From positions 1-64,000 of the forward strand of contig NZ_AVAF01000114.1 in NCBI RefSeq assembly GCF_000445185.1: a stretch of 64,000 bases of DNA, given 5' to 3'. Shown one piece after another: positions 27,351 to 36,384 of this stretch. The notes under the pieces are model-generated. The model made no database searches. It was not told where the DNA came from and saw nothing but the letters and a program-made list of their open reading frames with translations. Numbering within the stretch: the first letter of the stretch is position 1; each line of letters opens with the position of its first letter. Source of the stretch: Thermoanaerobacter sp. A7A (GTDB taxonomy: Bacteria > Bacillota > Thermoanaerobacteria > Thermoanaerobacterales > Thermoanaerobacteraceae). The position numbers and the translations under genes were made by a program.

Positions 27351-28076
27351 GTGCAACTAAAAACAAAAGTAAAAATAGAAATGCTATTGTTGTGGAAAAA
27401 AATCCTTGATTTTTTAGATTTATCTGAAGGCATATTTTATATTGGAGGAAGTGAAGCATTACCTCCACCTCTTTCTGTAGAAGAAGAAATATATTTAATT
27501 TCAAAAATGGAAAAAGGAGATAATGAAGCAAAAACGGTACTTATTGAAAGAAATTTAAGATTGGTAGTATATATAGCAAAAAAATTTGAAAACACAGGAG
27601 TAGGAATCGAAGATTTAATATCTATTGGCACGATTGGACTTATAAAAGCTATTAATACTTTCAATCCTAAGAAAAAAATAAAATTAGCTACTTATGCTTC
27701 TCGATGCATTGAGAATGAGATATTAATGTATTTAAGAAGGAATAGCAAAACTAAATTAGAGGTTTCTTTTGATGAACCTTTAAATGTAGATTGGGATGGA
27801 AATGAACTTTTGCTTTCAGATATTTTAGGCACTGATAACGAAACAGTTTATAAATATATCGAAGATGAAGTAGAAAAGGAATTATTGACTTCTGCATTAA
27901 AGAAATTACCAGATAGAGAAAAAAAGATAATAGGACTTAGATTTGGATTAGAGGGTGGAGTAGAAAAGACTCAAAAAGAAGTGGCAGATATGTTGGGAAT
28001 TTCACAGTCCTATATTTCTCGCTTAGAAAAAAAGATTTTAAAAAGATTAAAAAAAGAATTGAATAGACTAGTTTAA
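27351..28076 (+). CDS. sigE: Sporulation sigma factor SigE (pro-form)
   Basis: A sigma-70 family protein of 241 residues for the early mother cell. It has a hydrophobic/basic pro-sequence of about 27 residues before [12 protein letters not shown], where SpoIIGA cleaves. Region 2 follows ([38 protein letters not shown]), then region 4 ([15 protein letters not shown]). GTG 27351 is chosen because GGGGGTG (27338-27344) precedes it and the length then matches the family. An ATG at 27336 lies within the spoIIGA stop. Confidence 0.96.
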   Translation: MQLKTKVKIEMLLLWKKILDFLDLSEGIFYIGGSEALPPPLSVEEEIYLISKMEKGDNEAKTVLIERNLRLVVYIAKKFENTGVGIEDLISIGTIGLIKAINTFNPKKKIKLATYASRCIENEILMYLRRNSKTKLEVSFDEPLNVDWDGNELLLSDILGTDNETVYKYIEDEVEKELLTSALKKLPDREKKIIGLRFGLEGGVEKTQKEVADMLGISQSYISRLEKKILKRLKKELNRLV

Positions 28077-28084
28077 GCTTTTCT

Positions 28085-28114
28085 GTATATTTTTTTATCC
28101 TGCCGGCAATACTG
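28085..28114 (+). promoter_or_regulatory. Candidate sigma-F/sigma-G promoter for sigG
   Basis: GTATA (28085-28089), a 15-bp gap, then GGCAATACTG (28105-28114). This fits the sigma-F pattern GYATA / GGnnAnAnT closely. In Bacillus sigG is switched on by sigma-F in the forespore. It lies 32 bp before the sigG start. Confidence 0.6.
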
Positions 28115-28145
28115 TTAATAAGCTAAACATGTGGGGGCAGGATTT

Positions 28146-28916
28146 ATGAATAACAAAGTTGAAATTTGCGGTGTCAATACCTCTAAGTTACCTGTTTTAA
28201 AACCTTCTAAGCAAAAAGAACTATTGATACGGATGAAAAATGGAGACAAAAAAGCAAGAGAAGAATTTATAAATGGCAATTTGCGATTGGTACTAAGTGT
28301 TATTCAAAGATTTAATAATCGCGGGGAATACGTAGATGATTTGTTTCAAGTAGGATGTATAGGGCTTATAAAAGCTATTGACAATTTTGACTTAGATCAA
28401 AATGTAAAATTTTCTACTTACGCTGTTCCAATGATAATTGGAGAAATAAGAAGATACTTAAGAGATAACACTCCTATAAGGGTGAGCCGCTCTTTAAGAG
28501 ATATAGCCTATAAAGCATTACAGGTAAGAGACAAATTAGTATCGGAAAATTCCAAAGAGCCGACAGTAGGCGAGATAGCTAAAGAGCTTGACCTTACACG
28601 TGAAGAAGTAGTAATGGCTCTTGATGCTATTCAAGAACCGGTTTCTTTGTTTGAACCTATATATCATGATGGTGGAGATGCAATTTATGTGATGGATCAA
28701 GTAAGCGATGACAAGAATATGGATGAAGTGTGGCTAGAGAAAATTGCATTAAAAGAAGCAATACAAAAACTAAGCGAAAGGGAAAAAATGATATTGACGA
28801 TGAGATTTTTTGAAGGGAAAACCCAGATGGAGGTAGCAAAAGAGATAGGAATATCTCAAGCACAAGTTTCAAGATTAGAAAAAGCGGCTTTAAATCACAT
28901 GAGGAAATACATCTAG
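28146..28916 (+). CDS. sigG: Forespore sigma factor SigG
   Basis: A 256-residue sigma factor with the sigma-G opening NKVEICGVNTSKLPVLKP (its anti-sigma contact region), then RFNNRGEYVDDLFQVG, FSTYAVPMIIGEIRRYLRD and region 4 with IGISQAQVSRLEKAA. It drives late forespore genes. ATG 28146 follows GGGGGCAGGA; the GTG at 28131 is less well placed. A sigma-F-like promoter stands upstream and a terminator closes the gene. Confidence 0.97.
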   Translation: MNNKVEICGVNTSKLPVLKPSKQKELLIRMKNGDKKAREEFINGNLRLVLSVIQRFNNRGEYVDDLFQVGCIGLIKAIDNFDLDQNVKFSTYAVPMIIGEIRRYLRDNTPIRVSRSLRDIAYKALQVRDKLVSENSKEPTVGEIAKELDLTREEVVMALDAIQEPVSLFEPIYHDGGDAIYVMDQVSDDKNMDEVWLEKIALKEAIQKLSEREKMILTMRFFEGKTQMEVAKEIGISQAQVSRLEKAALNHMRKYI

Positions 28917-28945
28917 CTTATCAGGAATGATAAGCTAGATTTTTT
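28911..28945 (+). terminator. Terminator after sigG
   Basis: A perfect 13-bp stem (ATCTAGCTTATCA and complement) with loop GGAA and five Ts, overlapping the last codons of sigG. Confidence 0.93.
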
Positions 28946-28984
28946 CATATAATTTTATGAAAAGGACAAAAGGGGGAAATGAGG

Positions 28985-29230
28985 ATGATTAAAGCTTCAG
29001 AGTTAAGAGATAAAGATGTTATAGATATAAATACAGGAGAAAAATTAGGGAATATAATTGACATTGAAGTAAACCTTGAAGAAGGAAGAGTAGAGGGAAT
29101 TGTTATACCGAAAGAAACAAGTTTTTTTAGGTTTTTTAATAAAGATATAGAAATATACTTGCCGTGGGAATCTATAAAAAAGATTGGAACGGATGTAATA
29201 TTAGTAGATTTTAAAGATAGAGAAGCTTAA
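28985..29230 (+). CDS. PRC-barrel protein YlmC/YmxH family
   Basis: An 81-residue PRC-barrel protein with LRDKDVIDINTGEKLG near the start and a closing LPWESIKKIGTDVILVD. YlmC/YmxH members are commonly found next to sporulation sigma genes in Clostridia and Bacilli; their function is not settled. ATG 28985 is eight bases after AGGGGG (28971-28976); ATG 28979 would be only two bases away. Confidence 0.88.
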   Translation: MIKASELRDKDVIDINTGEKLGNIIDIEVNLEEGRVEGIVIPKETSFFRFFNKDIEIYLPWESIKKIGTDVILVDFKDREA

Positions 29231-29232
29231 GT

Positions 29233-29261
29233 TTGACTAATGAAAACAAGTTTATTATAAT
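29233..29261 (+). promoter_or_regulatory. Sigma-A promoter for nrdR
   Basis: TTGACT (29233-29238), 17-bp spacer, TATAAT (29256-29261), 36 bp before the nrdR start. Confidence 0.8.
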
Positions 29262-29297
29262 TTTATTAAACAATTAAGAATTGTTGGAGGTAATAAG

Positions 29298-29774
29298 ATG
29301 AAATGCCCTTATTGTGGGTATCCAGATTCAAAAGTTATTGATTCTCGACCTACAGATGATAACACTTCTATAAGGAGAAGAAGGGAATGTTTAAAATGTG
29401 GGAAGAGATTTACTACTTATGAGAAAGTAGAACAATTGCCTATACTTGTAATAAAAAAAGACAATCGCCGAGAAGTCTATGACAGAGATAAAATATTAAA
29501 AGGCATGATAAAAGCTTGCGAAAAAAGGCCCGTGCCTATAAAGGTCTTAGAAGAAATTACAGATGAAATTGACAAAAGAATAATAAATTCAATGGAAAGG
29601 GAAATAACCTCCGCCGAAATCGGAGAAATGGTAATGGAAAAACTTAAAAATGTAGATGAAGTAGCTTATGTCAGATTTGCTTCTGTTTATAGGCAGTTTA
29701 AAGACATAAATACTTTTATGGATGAACTTAAGAAACTTCTTAAAGAGAATGAGACAAAAAAAGAAAAGACATAA
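29298..29774 (+). CDS. nrdR: Ribonucleotide reductase repressor NrdR
   Basis: A zinc ribbon (CPYC ... CLKC) at residues 3-37 is followed by an ATP-cone domain ([16 protein letters not shown]). NrdR senses ATP/dATP and represses ribonucleotide reductase genes. At 158 residues the length is normal. GGAGGT precedes ATG 29298. No nrd gene lies nearby; the neighbour is the phosphate regulator. Confidence 0.96.
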   Translation: MKCPYCGYPDSKVIDSRPTDDNTSIRRRRECLKCGKRFTTYEKVEQLPILVIKKDNRREVYDRDKILKGMIKACEKRPVPIKVLEEITDEIDKRIINSMEREITSAEIGEMVMEKLKNVDEVAYVRFASVYRQFKDINTFMDELKKLLKENETKKEKT

Positions 29775-29826
29775 TTTTATTTTTTGTTTCAAATGTGTAC
29801 AAGCCATATTATCTGGAGGTGTCAAA

Positions 29827-30531
29827 ATGGCCTATACGGTTTTGGTTATAGAAGATGAAATTCATATATTGGAACTTTTAAGATACAACTTGGAAGCAGC
29901 AGGATACAAAGTTATTACTTCGGAAAATGGAAAAGAAGGCTTGGATAAAGCACTTGAAGGAAAACCCGATTTGGTTATATTAGATTTGATGTTGCCAGAT
30001 GTGGATGGACTGGAAATATGTAAAATTTTAAAAAAGAATGATGAAACGAAAAATATACCGATAATAATGTTAACAGCAAAAAGCGAAGAATTTGATAAAG
30101 TATTGGGATTGGAGTTGGGAGCCGATGATTATATAACAAAGCCTTTCAGCGTAAGAGAATTGTTAGCTCGAATTAAAGCCGTTCTTCGGCGAACCCAGCA
30201 ACCAGAAGAAGAAAAAGAAGAAATAATAAAATTTGGTGATATAGTTATAGATACTGGAAAGCATTTGGTTTATAAAAAAGGGAAAGTCTTAGAATTGACT
30301 TTAAAAGAGTTTGAGCTTTTAAAACTTTTGTCTCAAAATATGGGCAAAGTATTAACTAGAGACTATCTTTTAGACAAAGTATGGGGATATGAATATGCTG
30401 GAGAAACTCGAACTGTTGATGTCCATATCAGGCATTTAAGAAAAAAGATAGAAGACGATGATAAATCTCCTGTGTATATTGAAACTGTAAGAGGAATTGG
30501 ATATAAGCTAAAAGATAAAGGTGAAGTGTGA
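29827..30531 (+). CDS. phoP: Phosphate response regulator PhoP (PhoB type)
   Basis: An OmpR-family regulator of 234 residues. The receiver has the acidic pair ED near residue 10, phospho-Asp in LDLMLPD and Lys in TKPF. The winged helix has LTLKEFELL and TVDVHIRHLRKKI. ATG 29827 is set by GGAGGTG; longer readings run back into nrdR. It overlaps phoR by one base. Two arrays of TTAACA repeats downstream are its expected binding sites. Confidence 0.95.
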   Translation: MAYTVLVIEDEIHILELLRYNLEAAGYKVITSENGKEGLDKALEGKPDLVILDLMLPDVDGLEICKILKKNDETKNIPIIMLTAKSEEFDKVLGLELGADDYITKPFSVRELLARIKAVLRRTQQPEEEKEEIIKFGDIVIDTGKHLVYKKGKVLELTLKEFELLKLLSQNMGKVLTRDYLLDKVWGYEYAGETRTVDVHIRHLRKKIEDDDKSPVYIETVRGIGYKLKDKGEV

Positions 30532-31901
30532 TGCTAAAGAAATCCTATTATAAATTGTTTTTTATAAACCTACTTGGAATTTTAATAGTTGCCATATTTT
30601 TTTTAGGTTATGTTCCAACGACCAAATTTATTTTTGCTATTTTATTAGGAATTTTAGTAACAGGTTTTTTAAGTTATAGATTTATACAAAATATAGTAGA
30701 ACCAATAAAAGAAATAACTGAAATTACAAAGGATATTGCAAATGGTATATACAGTCATGAACTTGAAAGCAATTCTATTGATGAAATAAAAGAACTTTCT
30801 CTTGCAGTAAATTCTATGTCTTATAAATTAAAAGAAACGATAGAGGAATTAAATGACAGAAATGCAAAATTAGAAGCCATTTTAAAAAGTATAGTAAATG
30901 GGGTTATCGCTTTTGATGATAATGAGAAAATATTACTTATAAATGATGCTGCGAGGAAAATTCTAAATATAAAAGAGAAAGATTTAATTGGAAGACATAT
31001 CTTAGAAGTTGTAAGAAATAGTAAATTACATGACCTTTTTGAAGATGTTAAGAAAAATAAAAATTCCCCTTCCAGAAGTTTAGAACTAAATGTTTTCAAC
31101 AAGCACCTCAAAGTGTATACCAGTCCAATTCTTCATCCAATTTCCCATCAAAATTTGGGTTTTGTGTTAATAATAGATGATATTACAGAAATGAGAAGAT
31201 TGGAAAAAATAAGAAGCGAATTTGTTGCAAATGTGTCCCATGAGCTAAGAACTCCTTTGACTTCTATTAGAGGCTTTATTGAAACTTTAAGAAATGGTGC
31301 TATTGAGAATCCTGAAGCAAGGGATAAATTTTTAGATATAATTGATTTTGAGTCTGAAAGACTTACAAGACTTATAAACGATATACTCACTCTTTCTGAA
31401 ATAGAAAATGTTAAAGAAGGTTATCCGACAGAAGAAATAGAATTAGATAATGAGATAGAGGATATATTATATATAATGGACAAGGTCGCGAGAAATAAAA
31501 ATATAACGTTAAAAAAAGATTTAAATTGTACTGATTTGGTGATAAATACTAATAAAGATAGATTTCATCAGATGATGATCAATTTAATAGATAACGGTAT
31601 AAAATACACTCAAGAGGGAGGATTTGTAAAAGTATCTACCAGAGAAGAGGGGGATAAAATAATTATTGAAGTAGAAGACAACGGCATTGGTATTTCAAAA
31701 GAAAATATTCCTCGGCTTTTTGAAAGATTTTATCGAGTTGACAAAAGTCGCTCAAGAAAATTAGGTGGTACAGGATTGGGACTTGCTATAGTTAAACATA
31801 TCGTGGAATCTATGAAAGGGGAAATTTTTGTAGAAAGTGAAGTGGGGAGAGGTACAAAATTTATTATAAAATTCAACAAAGCTGATTTAACAAAGACTTA
31901 A
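30531..31901 (+). CDS. phoR: Phosphate sensor histidine kinase PhoR
   Basis: Two hydrophobic helices (about residues 8-25 and 32-50) are separated by only a few residues, so there is no extracytoplasmic sensor. They are followed by a HAMP region, a PAS domain (about 105-215), the H box VSHELRTPLTS with His near residue 237, and the ATPase with N box NLIDNGIKYT and GTGLGLAIVKHIVES. This short form probably reads phosphate through the Pst transporter and PhoU, encoded just downstream. ATG 30531 overlaps the phoP stop. Confidence 0.94.
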   Translation: MLKKSYYKLFFINLLGILIVAIFFLGYVPTTKFIFAILLGILVTGFLSYRFIQNIVEPIKEITEITKDIANGIYSHELESNSIDEIKELSLAVNSMSYKLKETIEELNDRNAKLEAILKSIVNGVIAFDDNEKILLINDAARKILNIKEKDLIGRHILEVVRNSKLHDLFEDVKKNKNSPSRSLELNVFNKHLKVYTSPILHPISHQNLGFVLIIDDITEMRRLEKIRSEFVANVSHELRTPLTSIRGFIETLRNGAIENPEARDKFLDIIDFESERLTRLINDILTLSEIENVKEGYPTEEIELDNEIEDILYIMDKVARNKNITLKKDLNCTDLVINTNKDRFHQMMINLIDNGIKYTQEGGFVKVSTREEGDKIIIEVEDNGIGISKENIPRLFERFYRVDKSRSRKLGGTGLGLAIVKHIVESMKGEIFVESEVGRGTKFIIKFNKADLTKT

Positions 31902-31940
31902 CAATATCTTAATATTGACTTTACAATAGACTGTTACAAT
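31887..31940 (+). promoter_or_regulatory. PhoP box and promoter of pstS
   Basis: TTAACA at 31887 and 31898, TTAATA at 31909 and TTTACA at 31920 form four direct repeats exactly 11 bp apart. This is the PhoP-binding pattern TT(A/T)ACA-N5. The -10 TACAAT stands at 31935-31940, so the last repeat ends near -22, as in Bacillus Pho promoters. The first two repeats overlap the phoR 3' end. Confidence 0.88.
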
Positions 31941-31981
31941 GTAGTTGTACAAAAAATTTAAGGAATTTTGGAGGTGCTTTA

Positions 31982-32854
31982 ATGTTAAATAGTCGATTTG
32001 CGAAAGTTGCTATTGTAGTACTGTTAATTGCAAGTTTTTTTACTTTTGCTGCGTGTGGCTCAAAACAACCTCAAAGTGCAGATTCTGGTAACCTGTCAGG
32101 TAATATAACAGTTGCTGGTTCTACAGCGTTACAGCCATTGGCTGAACAAGCAGCTAAAATGTTTATGGAAAAATATCCTAATGTAGCGATAACAGTGCAA
32201 GGCGGTGGTAGTGGTACAGGATTGACACAAGTAGTTCAAGGGGCAATTGATATTGGAAATTCTGATATTTTTGCTGAAGAAAAATTAGATGCCAACACAG
32301 CCAAATCTTTAGTAGATCATAAAGTTGCGATTGTAGGTTTTGCTGTAGTTGTTAATAAAGATGTTACAGTTGATAATTTAACTCAACAACAATTAATAGA
32401 CATTTTTACAGGGAAAATAACAAATTGGAAAGATGTTGGCGGGTCAGATATGAAAATAGTTATTATTAATAGACCTGCAAGTTCAGGGACTCGGGCTACA
32501 TTCAAAAAAGTGGTATTAAAGGGACAAGAAGAAGCTCAAGGTTTTGCTTTGACAGAGGATTCATCAGGTGCAGTTAAAAAAGCAGTTGCTGACACAAAAG
32601 GAGCTATAAGTTATCTTGCTTTATCCTACGTGGATGATACTGTTAAAGCTCTAAAATATGAGGGAGTAGAACCAACGGCCCAAAACATAATAGATGGCAA
32701 GTATCCTATTTGGTCATACGAGCATATGTACACAAAAGGAGAACCTACTGGTGCAGTTAAAGCTTTCTTAGATTTCATGATGTCAGATGAAGTACAAAAA
32801 GAACTTGTTCCTAAGGTGGGATTTATACCTGTTAGTGAGATGAAAACAAAATAG
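31982..32854 (+). CDS. pstS: Phosphate ABC transporter binding lipoprotein PstS
   Basis: A 290-residue exported lipoprotein with lipobox FAAC (Cys25). The mature domain begins with VAGSTALQPLAEQAA and has GGGSGTGLTQV and NRPASSGTRATFK, the phosphate-binding segments of the PstS fold. It delivers phosphate to PstCA. It is driven by its own PhoP-box promoter, and a terminator follows, so it can be expressed at a higher level than the membrane genes. Confidence 0.96.
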   Translation: MLNSRFAKVAIVVLLIASFFTFAACGSKQPQSADSGNLSGNITVAGSTALQPLAEQAAKMFMEKYPNVAITVQGGGSGTGLTQVVQGAIDIGNSDIFAEEKLDANTAKSLVDHKVAIVGFAVVVNKDVTVDNLTQQQLIDIFTGKITNWKDVGGSDMKIVIINRPASSGTRATFKKVVLKGQEEAQGFALTEDSSGAVKKAVADTKGAISYLALSYVDDTVKALKYEGVEPTAQNIIDGKYPIWSYEHMYTKGEPTGAVKAFLDFMMSDEVQKELVPKVGFIPVSEMKTK

Positions 32855-32863
32855 AAAATAATT

Positions 32864-32899
32864 AAAAAAGGAGCTGACATGAATGTCAGTTCCTTTTTT
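32864..32899 (+). terminator. Terminator between pstS and pstC
   Basis: A 17-bp stem (AAAAAAGGAGCTGACAT with ATGTCAGTTCCTTTTTT, one G-T pair) and a 2-base loop end in six Ts. Confidence 0.88.
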
Positions 32900-32926
32900 A
32901 ATATATATAGAGATATAGATATCGAT

Positions 32927-32965
32927 TTAACATAGATTTAACACATATTTAACATAAATTTAATG
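32927..32965 (+). promoter_or_regulatory. Second PhoP box, upstream of pstC
   Basis: TTAACA at 32927, 32938 and 32949 and TTAATG at 32960 again stand exactly 11 bp apart. No perfect -10 lies at the expected distance; a TACTAT at 32987-32992 is the nearest candidate. Confidence 0.82.
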
Positions 32966-33041
32966 AATTTTTTTTTTAGAGTTGATACTATAAAAGAAGT
33001 GCCATTATTGTCATTATAATTTCTTAAATGGGGGAAAGCAC

Positions 33042-33941
33042 ATGACAGTTGATAAAAATTATGAAAGAAAGCGGAAATTGGTTAATTCGTTTGGAAAGGC
33101 TATCGTTTTCATCTCTGCTTTATTGTTAATAATTATTACTGTTTCACTATTTTTATTTGTGACATCTAAAGGCCTTTCTACTTTCATAAAAGATGGCATC
33201 TCGATAAAAGAGTTTTTGTTTTCTACCACTTGGAATCCGGATAGAGAGGTACCTGCTGTCGGGTCTTTGCAATTTATAATAGGGTCTATTCTTGTTTCTG
33301 CTTTTGCAATTATGATAAGTGCACCTCTGGGAGTCTCCTCTGCAATTTTTATGGTAGAGATTGAAAAAAAATTAGGACAAAAAATATTGCAACCAGCTAT
33401 TGAGATTTTTGTTGGTATTCCCTCTGTCGTATACGGATGGGTTGGCCTTACTGTATTAGTTCCTTTTATAAGTAAACATTTTGGAGGATTGGGCTTTAGT
33501 TTATTGGCAGGTATATTAGTCCTTACCATTATGACGCTTCCAACAATTACTAGTGTTAGTACTGATGCTATAAGGTCATTACCTGTGGAAATAAGAGAAG
33601 CCAGTTATGCTCTTGGGGCGACAAGATGGCAGACAATACGACATGTTGTCATTCCTGCTGCGAAATCGGGAATTTTAACAGCAATTATTTTGGGTTTGGC
33701 AAGGGCTTTTGGAGAAGCTTTGGCAGTTCAAATGGTTATAGGTAATCGTCCAGTTATTCCCAAATCTTTTTTAGAGCCTATGAGTACTATAACCTCTATT
33801 ATTACAATGGACATGGCAAATACAGCAATGGGTTCTGTGTGGAATGATGCACTTTGGTCTTTAGCATTACTGCTTCTCATAATATCTTTTACTTTTATCA
33901 TTATTATCAAATTAGTTGGCAGGAGGGGAATGTATAAATGA
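33042..33941 (+). CDS. pstC: Phosphate ABC transporter permease PstC
   Basis: A 299-residue membrane protein with six helices and the ABC permease EAA loop REASYALGATRWQTI before a cytoplasmic Gly. FVGIPSVVYGWVGL is typical of PstC. AGGGGGAA-like GGGGGAAA precedes ATG 33042. It overlaps pstA by four bases (ATGA), so the two permease subunits are made together. Confidence 0.95.
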   Translation: MTVDKNYERKRKLVNSFGKAIVFISALLLIIITVSLFLFVTSKGLSTFIKDGISIKEFLFSTTWNPDREVPAVGSLQFIIGSILVSAFAIMISAPLGVSSAIFMVEIEKKLGQKILQPAIEIFVGIPSVVYGWVGLTVLVPFISKHFGGLGFSLLAGILVLTIMTLPTITSVSTDAIRSLPVEIREASYALGATRWQTIRHVVIPAAKSGILTAIILGLARAFGEALAVQMVIGNRPVIPKSFLEPMSTITSIITMDMANTAMGSVWNDALWSLALLLLIISFTFIIIIKLVGRRGMYK

Positions 33942-34825
33942 AATCCAAGCTGTATGACAAAATAGCGACTATATATTTCTATGCTGTTGCTGTGTTTTTA
34001 ATCTTGTTTTTGGTTTCATTAATAAGTTATATATTATATCAAGGGAGAACTAAACTCAATATAGATTTTTTAACTTCCCCTCCAAAATTTATGGAAGCAG
34101 GAGGAGGCATAGGGCCACAGCTTTTTAATTCGTTAGAATTATTAATAATAACTTTGATAATTTCTGTTCCTATAGGCTTAGGTGCAGGAATCTATATGGC
34201 AGAGTATGCAAAGCCAGGTCTATTAACAGAACTTATAAGATTGTCAGTAGAAACTTTATCTTCAATGCCTTCTATTGTAGTAGGTCTTTTTGGACTTTTA
34301 GTGTTTGTAACTATGACTGGATGGGGTTATTCCCTCATTGCAGGAGCTCTTGCTCTTACGGTGTTAAATCTTCCTGTAATGACAAGAGTAAGTGAAGATT
34401 CAATTAGAAGTGTGCCTAATAGTTTGCGAGAGGCAAGTTACGCTTTAGGTTCCACAAAATGGCAAACAATTGTAAAAGTTGTAGTGCCTGCTGCAATGCC
34501 TGGAATTATAACCGGGATAATTTTAACTGCTGGAAGAATTTTTGGAGAAGCTGCTGCTTTATTGTATACTGCAGGTATGAGCAGCCCTGCCTTGAATTTT
34601 TCAAACTTAAATCCTTCAAGTCCTACCTCGCCTTTAAATATCTTTAGACCTGCAGAGACTTTAGCTGTTTATATTTGGAAGGTAAATAGTGAGGGGTTAG
34701 CACCTGATGCAAGACAGATTGCAGACGGTGCAGCAGCAGTTTTATTGCTAATGGTATTGATTTTCAACATCCTTGCTAGATGGTTAGGAAGTACATTATA
34801 TAAAAGAATGACAGGCGAAAAATAA
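33938..34825 (+). CDS. pstA: Phosphate ABC transporter permease PstA
   Basis: A 295-residue membrane protein with six helices and the EAA loop REASYALGSTKWQTI. AGIYMAEYAKPG and SSMPSIVVGLFGL match PstA. It is coupled to pstC through ATGA. Its last codons contain a probable promoter for pstB. Confidence 0.95.
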   Translation: MKSKLYDKIATIYFYAVAVFLILFLVSLISYILYQGRTKLNIDFLTSPPKFMEAGGGIGPQLFNSLELLIITLIISVPIGLGAGIYMAEYAKPGLLTELIRLSVETLSSMPSIVVGLFGLLVFVTMTGWGYSLIAGALALTVLNLPVMTRVSEDSIRSVPNSLREASYALGSTKWQTIVKVVVPAAMPGIITGIILTAGRIFGEAAALLYTAGMSSPALNFSNLNPSSPTSPLNIFRPAETLAVYIWKVNSEGLAPDARQIADGAAAVLLLMVLIFNILARWLGSTLYKRMTGEK

Positions 34826-34836
34826 AATGGTATAAT
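34808..34836 (+). promoter_or_regulatory. Internal extended -10 promoter for pstB-phoU
   Basis: ATGACA (34808-34813), 17-bp spacer, TATAAT (34831-34836) with TGG directly before it (extended -10). It overlaps the end of pstA and lies 30 bp before pstB. Confidence 0.65.
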
Positions 34837-34866
34837 ATAGCTAATAGGAAGGGGAATGACTGACAA

Positions 34867-35616
34867 ATGAAAAAAATAGAGGTCAGAGAGTTGGACTTAT
34901 TTTATGGTGAGGTCCAGGCCCTTAAAAAAATAAATTTGGATGTAGAAGCAAATAGCGTTTTGGCACTTATAGGTCCGTCTGGTTGTGGGAAATCTACCTT
35001 TATTCGTACTTTAAACAGGATGAACGATCTTATAGAAGGGGTCAAAATAAATGGAACAGTTTTGCTAGATGGACAAGACTTATACAAAGAGGTAGATGTT
35101 ATTGAACTTAGAAAAAAAGTAGGAATGGTTTTCCAAAAACCAAATCCTTTTCCTATGACTGTTTACGACAATGTAGCATATGGACCTAGAATCCATGGTA
35201 TAAAAGACAAAAAAAAGTTAAATGAAATTGTTGAAAAAAGTTTAAAAGCTGCAGCTTTATGGGATGAAGTAAAAGATAGGCTTCATAAGTCGGCTCTTAG
35301 TTTATCTGGAGGTCAACAACAAAGGCTTTGCATTGCTAGGACATTGGCAGTAGAGCCAGAAGTAATTTTGATGGATGAGCCTACATCTGCGTTAGACCCT
35401 ATTTCTACTATGAAAATAGAGGAATTAATTGAGGAACTTAAAAATAAATATACAATAATAATAGTAACTCACAATATGCAACAGGCAGGAAGAGTGTCTG
35501 ATTATACTGCGTTTTTCCTAAATGGTGAATTAATTGAAAGTGGACCAACAGATCAAGTATTTTATAATCCTAAAGATAAAAGAACAGAAGATTACATTAC
35601 TGGTAGATTCGGTTAA
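34867..35616 (+). CDS. pstB: Phosphate ABC transporter ATPase PstB
   Basis: An ABC ATPase of 249 residues with Walker [10 protein letters not shown], the PstB-specific [15 protein letters not shown], signature LSGGQQQR and Walker [14 protein letters not shown]. It powers PstCA. It is also the likely contact for PhoU and PhoR signalling. The ribosome binding site is modest (GGAAGGGG about 12 bases upstream). Confidence 0.97.
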   Translation: MKKIEVRELDLFYGEVQALKKINLDVEANSVLALIGPSGCGKSTFIRTLNRMNDLIEGVKINGTVLLDGQDLYKEVDVIELRKKVGMVFQKPNPFPMTVYDNVAYGPRIHGIKDKKKLNEIVEKSLKAAALWDEVKDRLHKSALSLSGGQQQRLCIARTLAVEPEVILMDEPTSALDPISTMKIEELIEELKNKYTIIIVTHNMQQAGRVSDYTAFFLNGELIESGPTDQVFYNPKDKRTEDYITGRFG

Positions 35617-35629
35617 AGGAGGTGACACA

Positions 35630-36283
35630 GTGAATCGCACCCATTTTGAAAAAGAATTAGAGGAACTCCATTATGACGTATTGAAAATGGGTAGCCTTGT
35701 AGAAGAGGCCATAGCAAATGCCATTGCTTCTTTAGTAAACCATGATACAGAATTAGCTCAGAAAGTTATAGATGACGATGACAGGATAGACAAAATAGAA
35801 GTAGAAATTGATAATAAGTGTGCAAAAATCATGGTCACACAGCAGCCGATTGCAAGGGATTTGAGAATAGTTTTGACGGGCCTTAAAATTGTTACAGATT
35901 TAGAAAGAATGGCAGATCATGCAGTAGATATAGCAAAGACTACGTTGCGGATTGCTCATCAAAAGTATATAAAACCTTTAATCGATATTCCTAGAATGGC
36001 AGAAATTGTAAGAGAAATGGTCAAAATGTCTTTGGATTCCTACGTACGACAAGATTTAGAGCTGGCAAGAGCTATTGGCGAAAAAGACGATATAGTAGAT
36101 GCTCTTTACAAACAGATTTTTAGAGAACTTTTGACATATATGATGGAAGACCCTAGAAACATTGACCAGGCAACTCAATTTTTGTTTGTTGCTCGTTATC
36201 TTGAGAGAATTGCTGACCATGCAACTAATATATGTGAATGGGTAATCTACCTAGATACCGGTGAACATATAGATTTAAATTGA
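35630..36283 (+). CDS. phoU: Phosphate signalling protein PhoU
   Basis: A 217-residue protein of two three-helix PhoU repeats, each with a metal-binding E/D motif: DRIDKIEVEID and RMADHAVDIAK in the first, DDIVDALYKQIF and RIADHATNICEW in the second. It couples the Pst transporter to PhoR. GTG 35630 follows AAAGGAGGTGA, which fixes the start. A terminator ends the operon. Confidence 0.96.
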   Translation: MNRTHFEKELEELHYDVLKMGSLVEEAIANAIASLVNHDTELAQKVIDDDDRIDKIEVEIDNKCAKIMVTQQPIARDLRIVLTGLKIVTDLERMADHAVDIAKTTLRIAHQKYIKPLIDIPRMAEIVREMVKMSLDSYVRQDLELARAIGEKDDIVDALYKQIFRELLTYMMEDPRNIDQATQFLFVARYLERIADHATNICEWVIYLDTGEHIDLN

Positions 36284-36284
36284 A

Positions 36285-36335
36285 ATGCAAAAAGCGCTCA
36301 CTCGAAGAAGTGAGCGCTTTTTGCATATTTTTTTT
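36285..36335 (+). terminator. Terminator of the pst-phoU operon
   Basis: An 18-bp perfect stem (ATGCAAAAAGCGCTCACT and complement, loop CGAAGA) is followed by ATTTTTTTT. Confidence 0.93.
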
Positions 36336-36384
36336 GCATTGTGTAAAACATATTTTTAAGAAAAAAAGTTAAGGAGTGATTTTG

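Noticed and set aside
36323-36356. Sigma-E promoter (GCATATT ... CATATTTT) before the DUF1614 gene
   Set aside because: Both elements look right, but the gap of 19 bp is longer than the usual 14-15, and the -35 is part of the phoU terminator arm.
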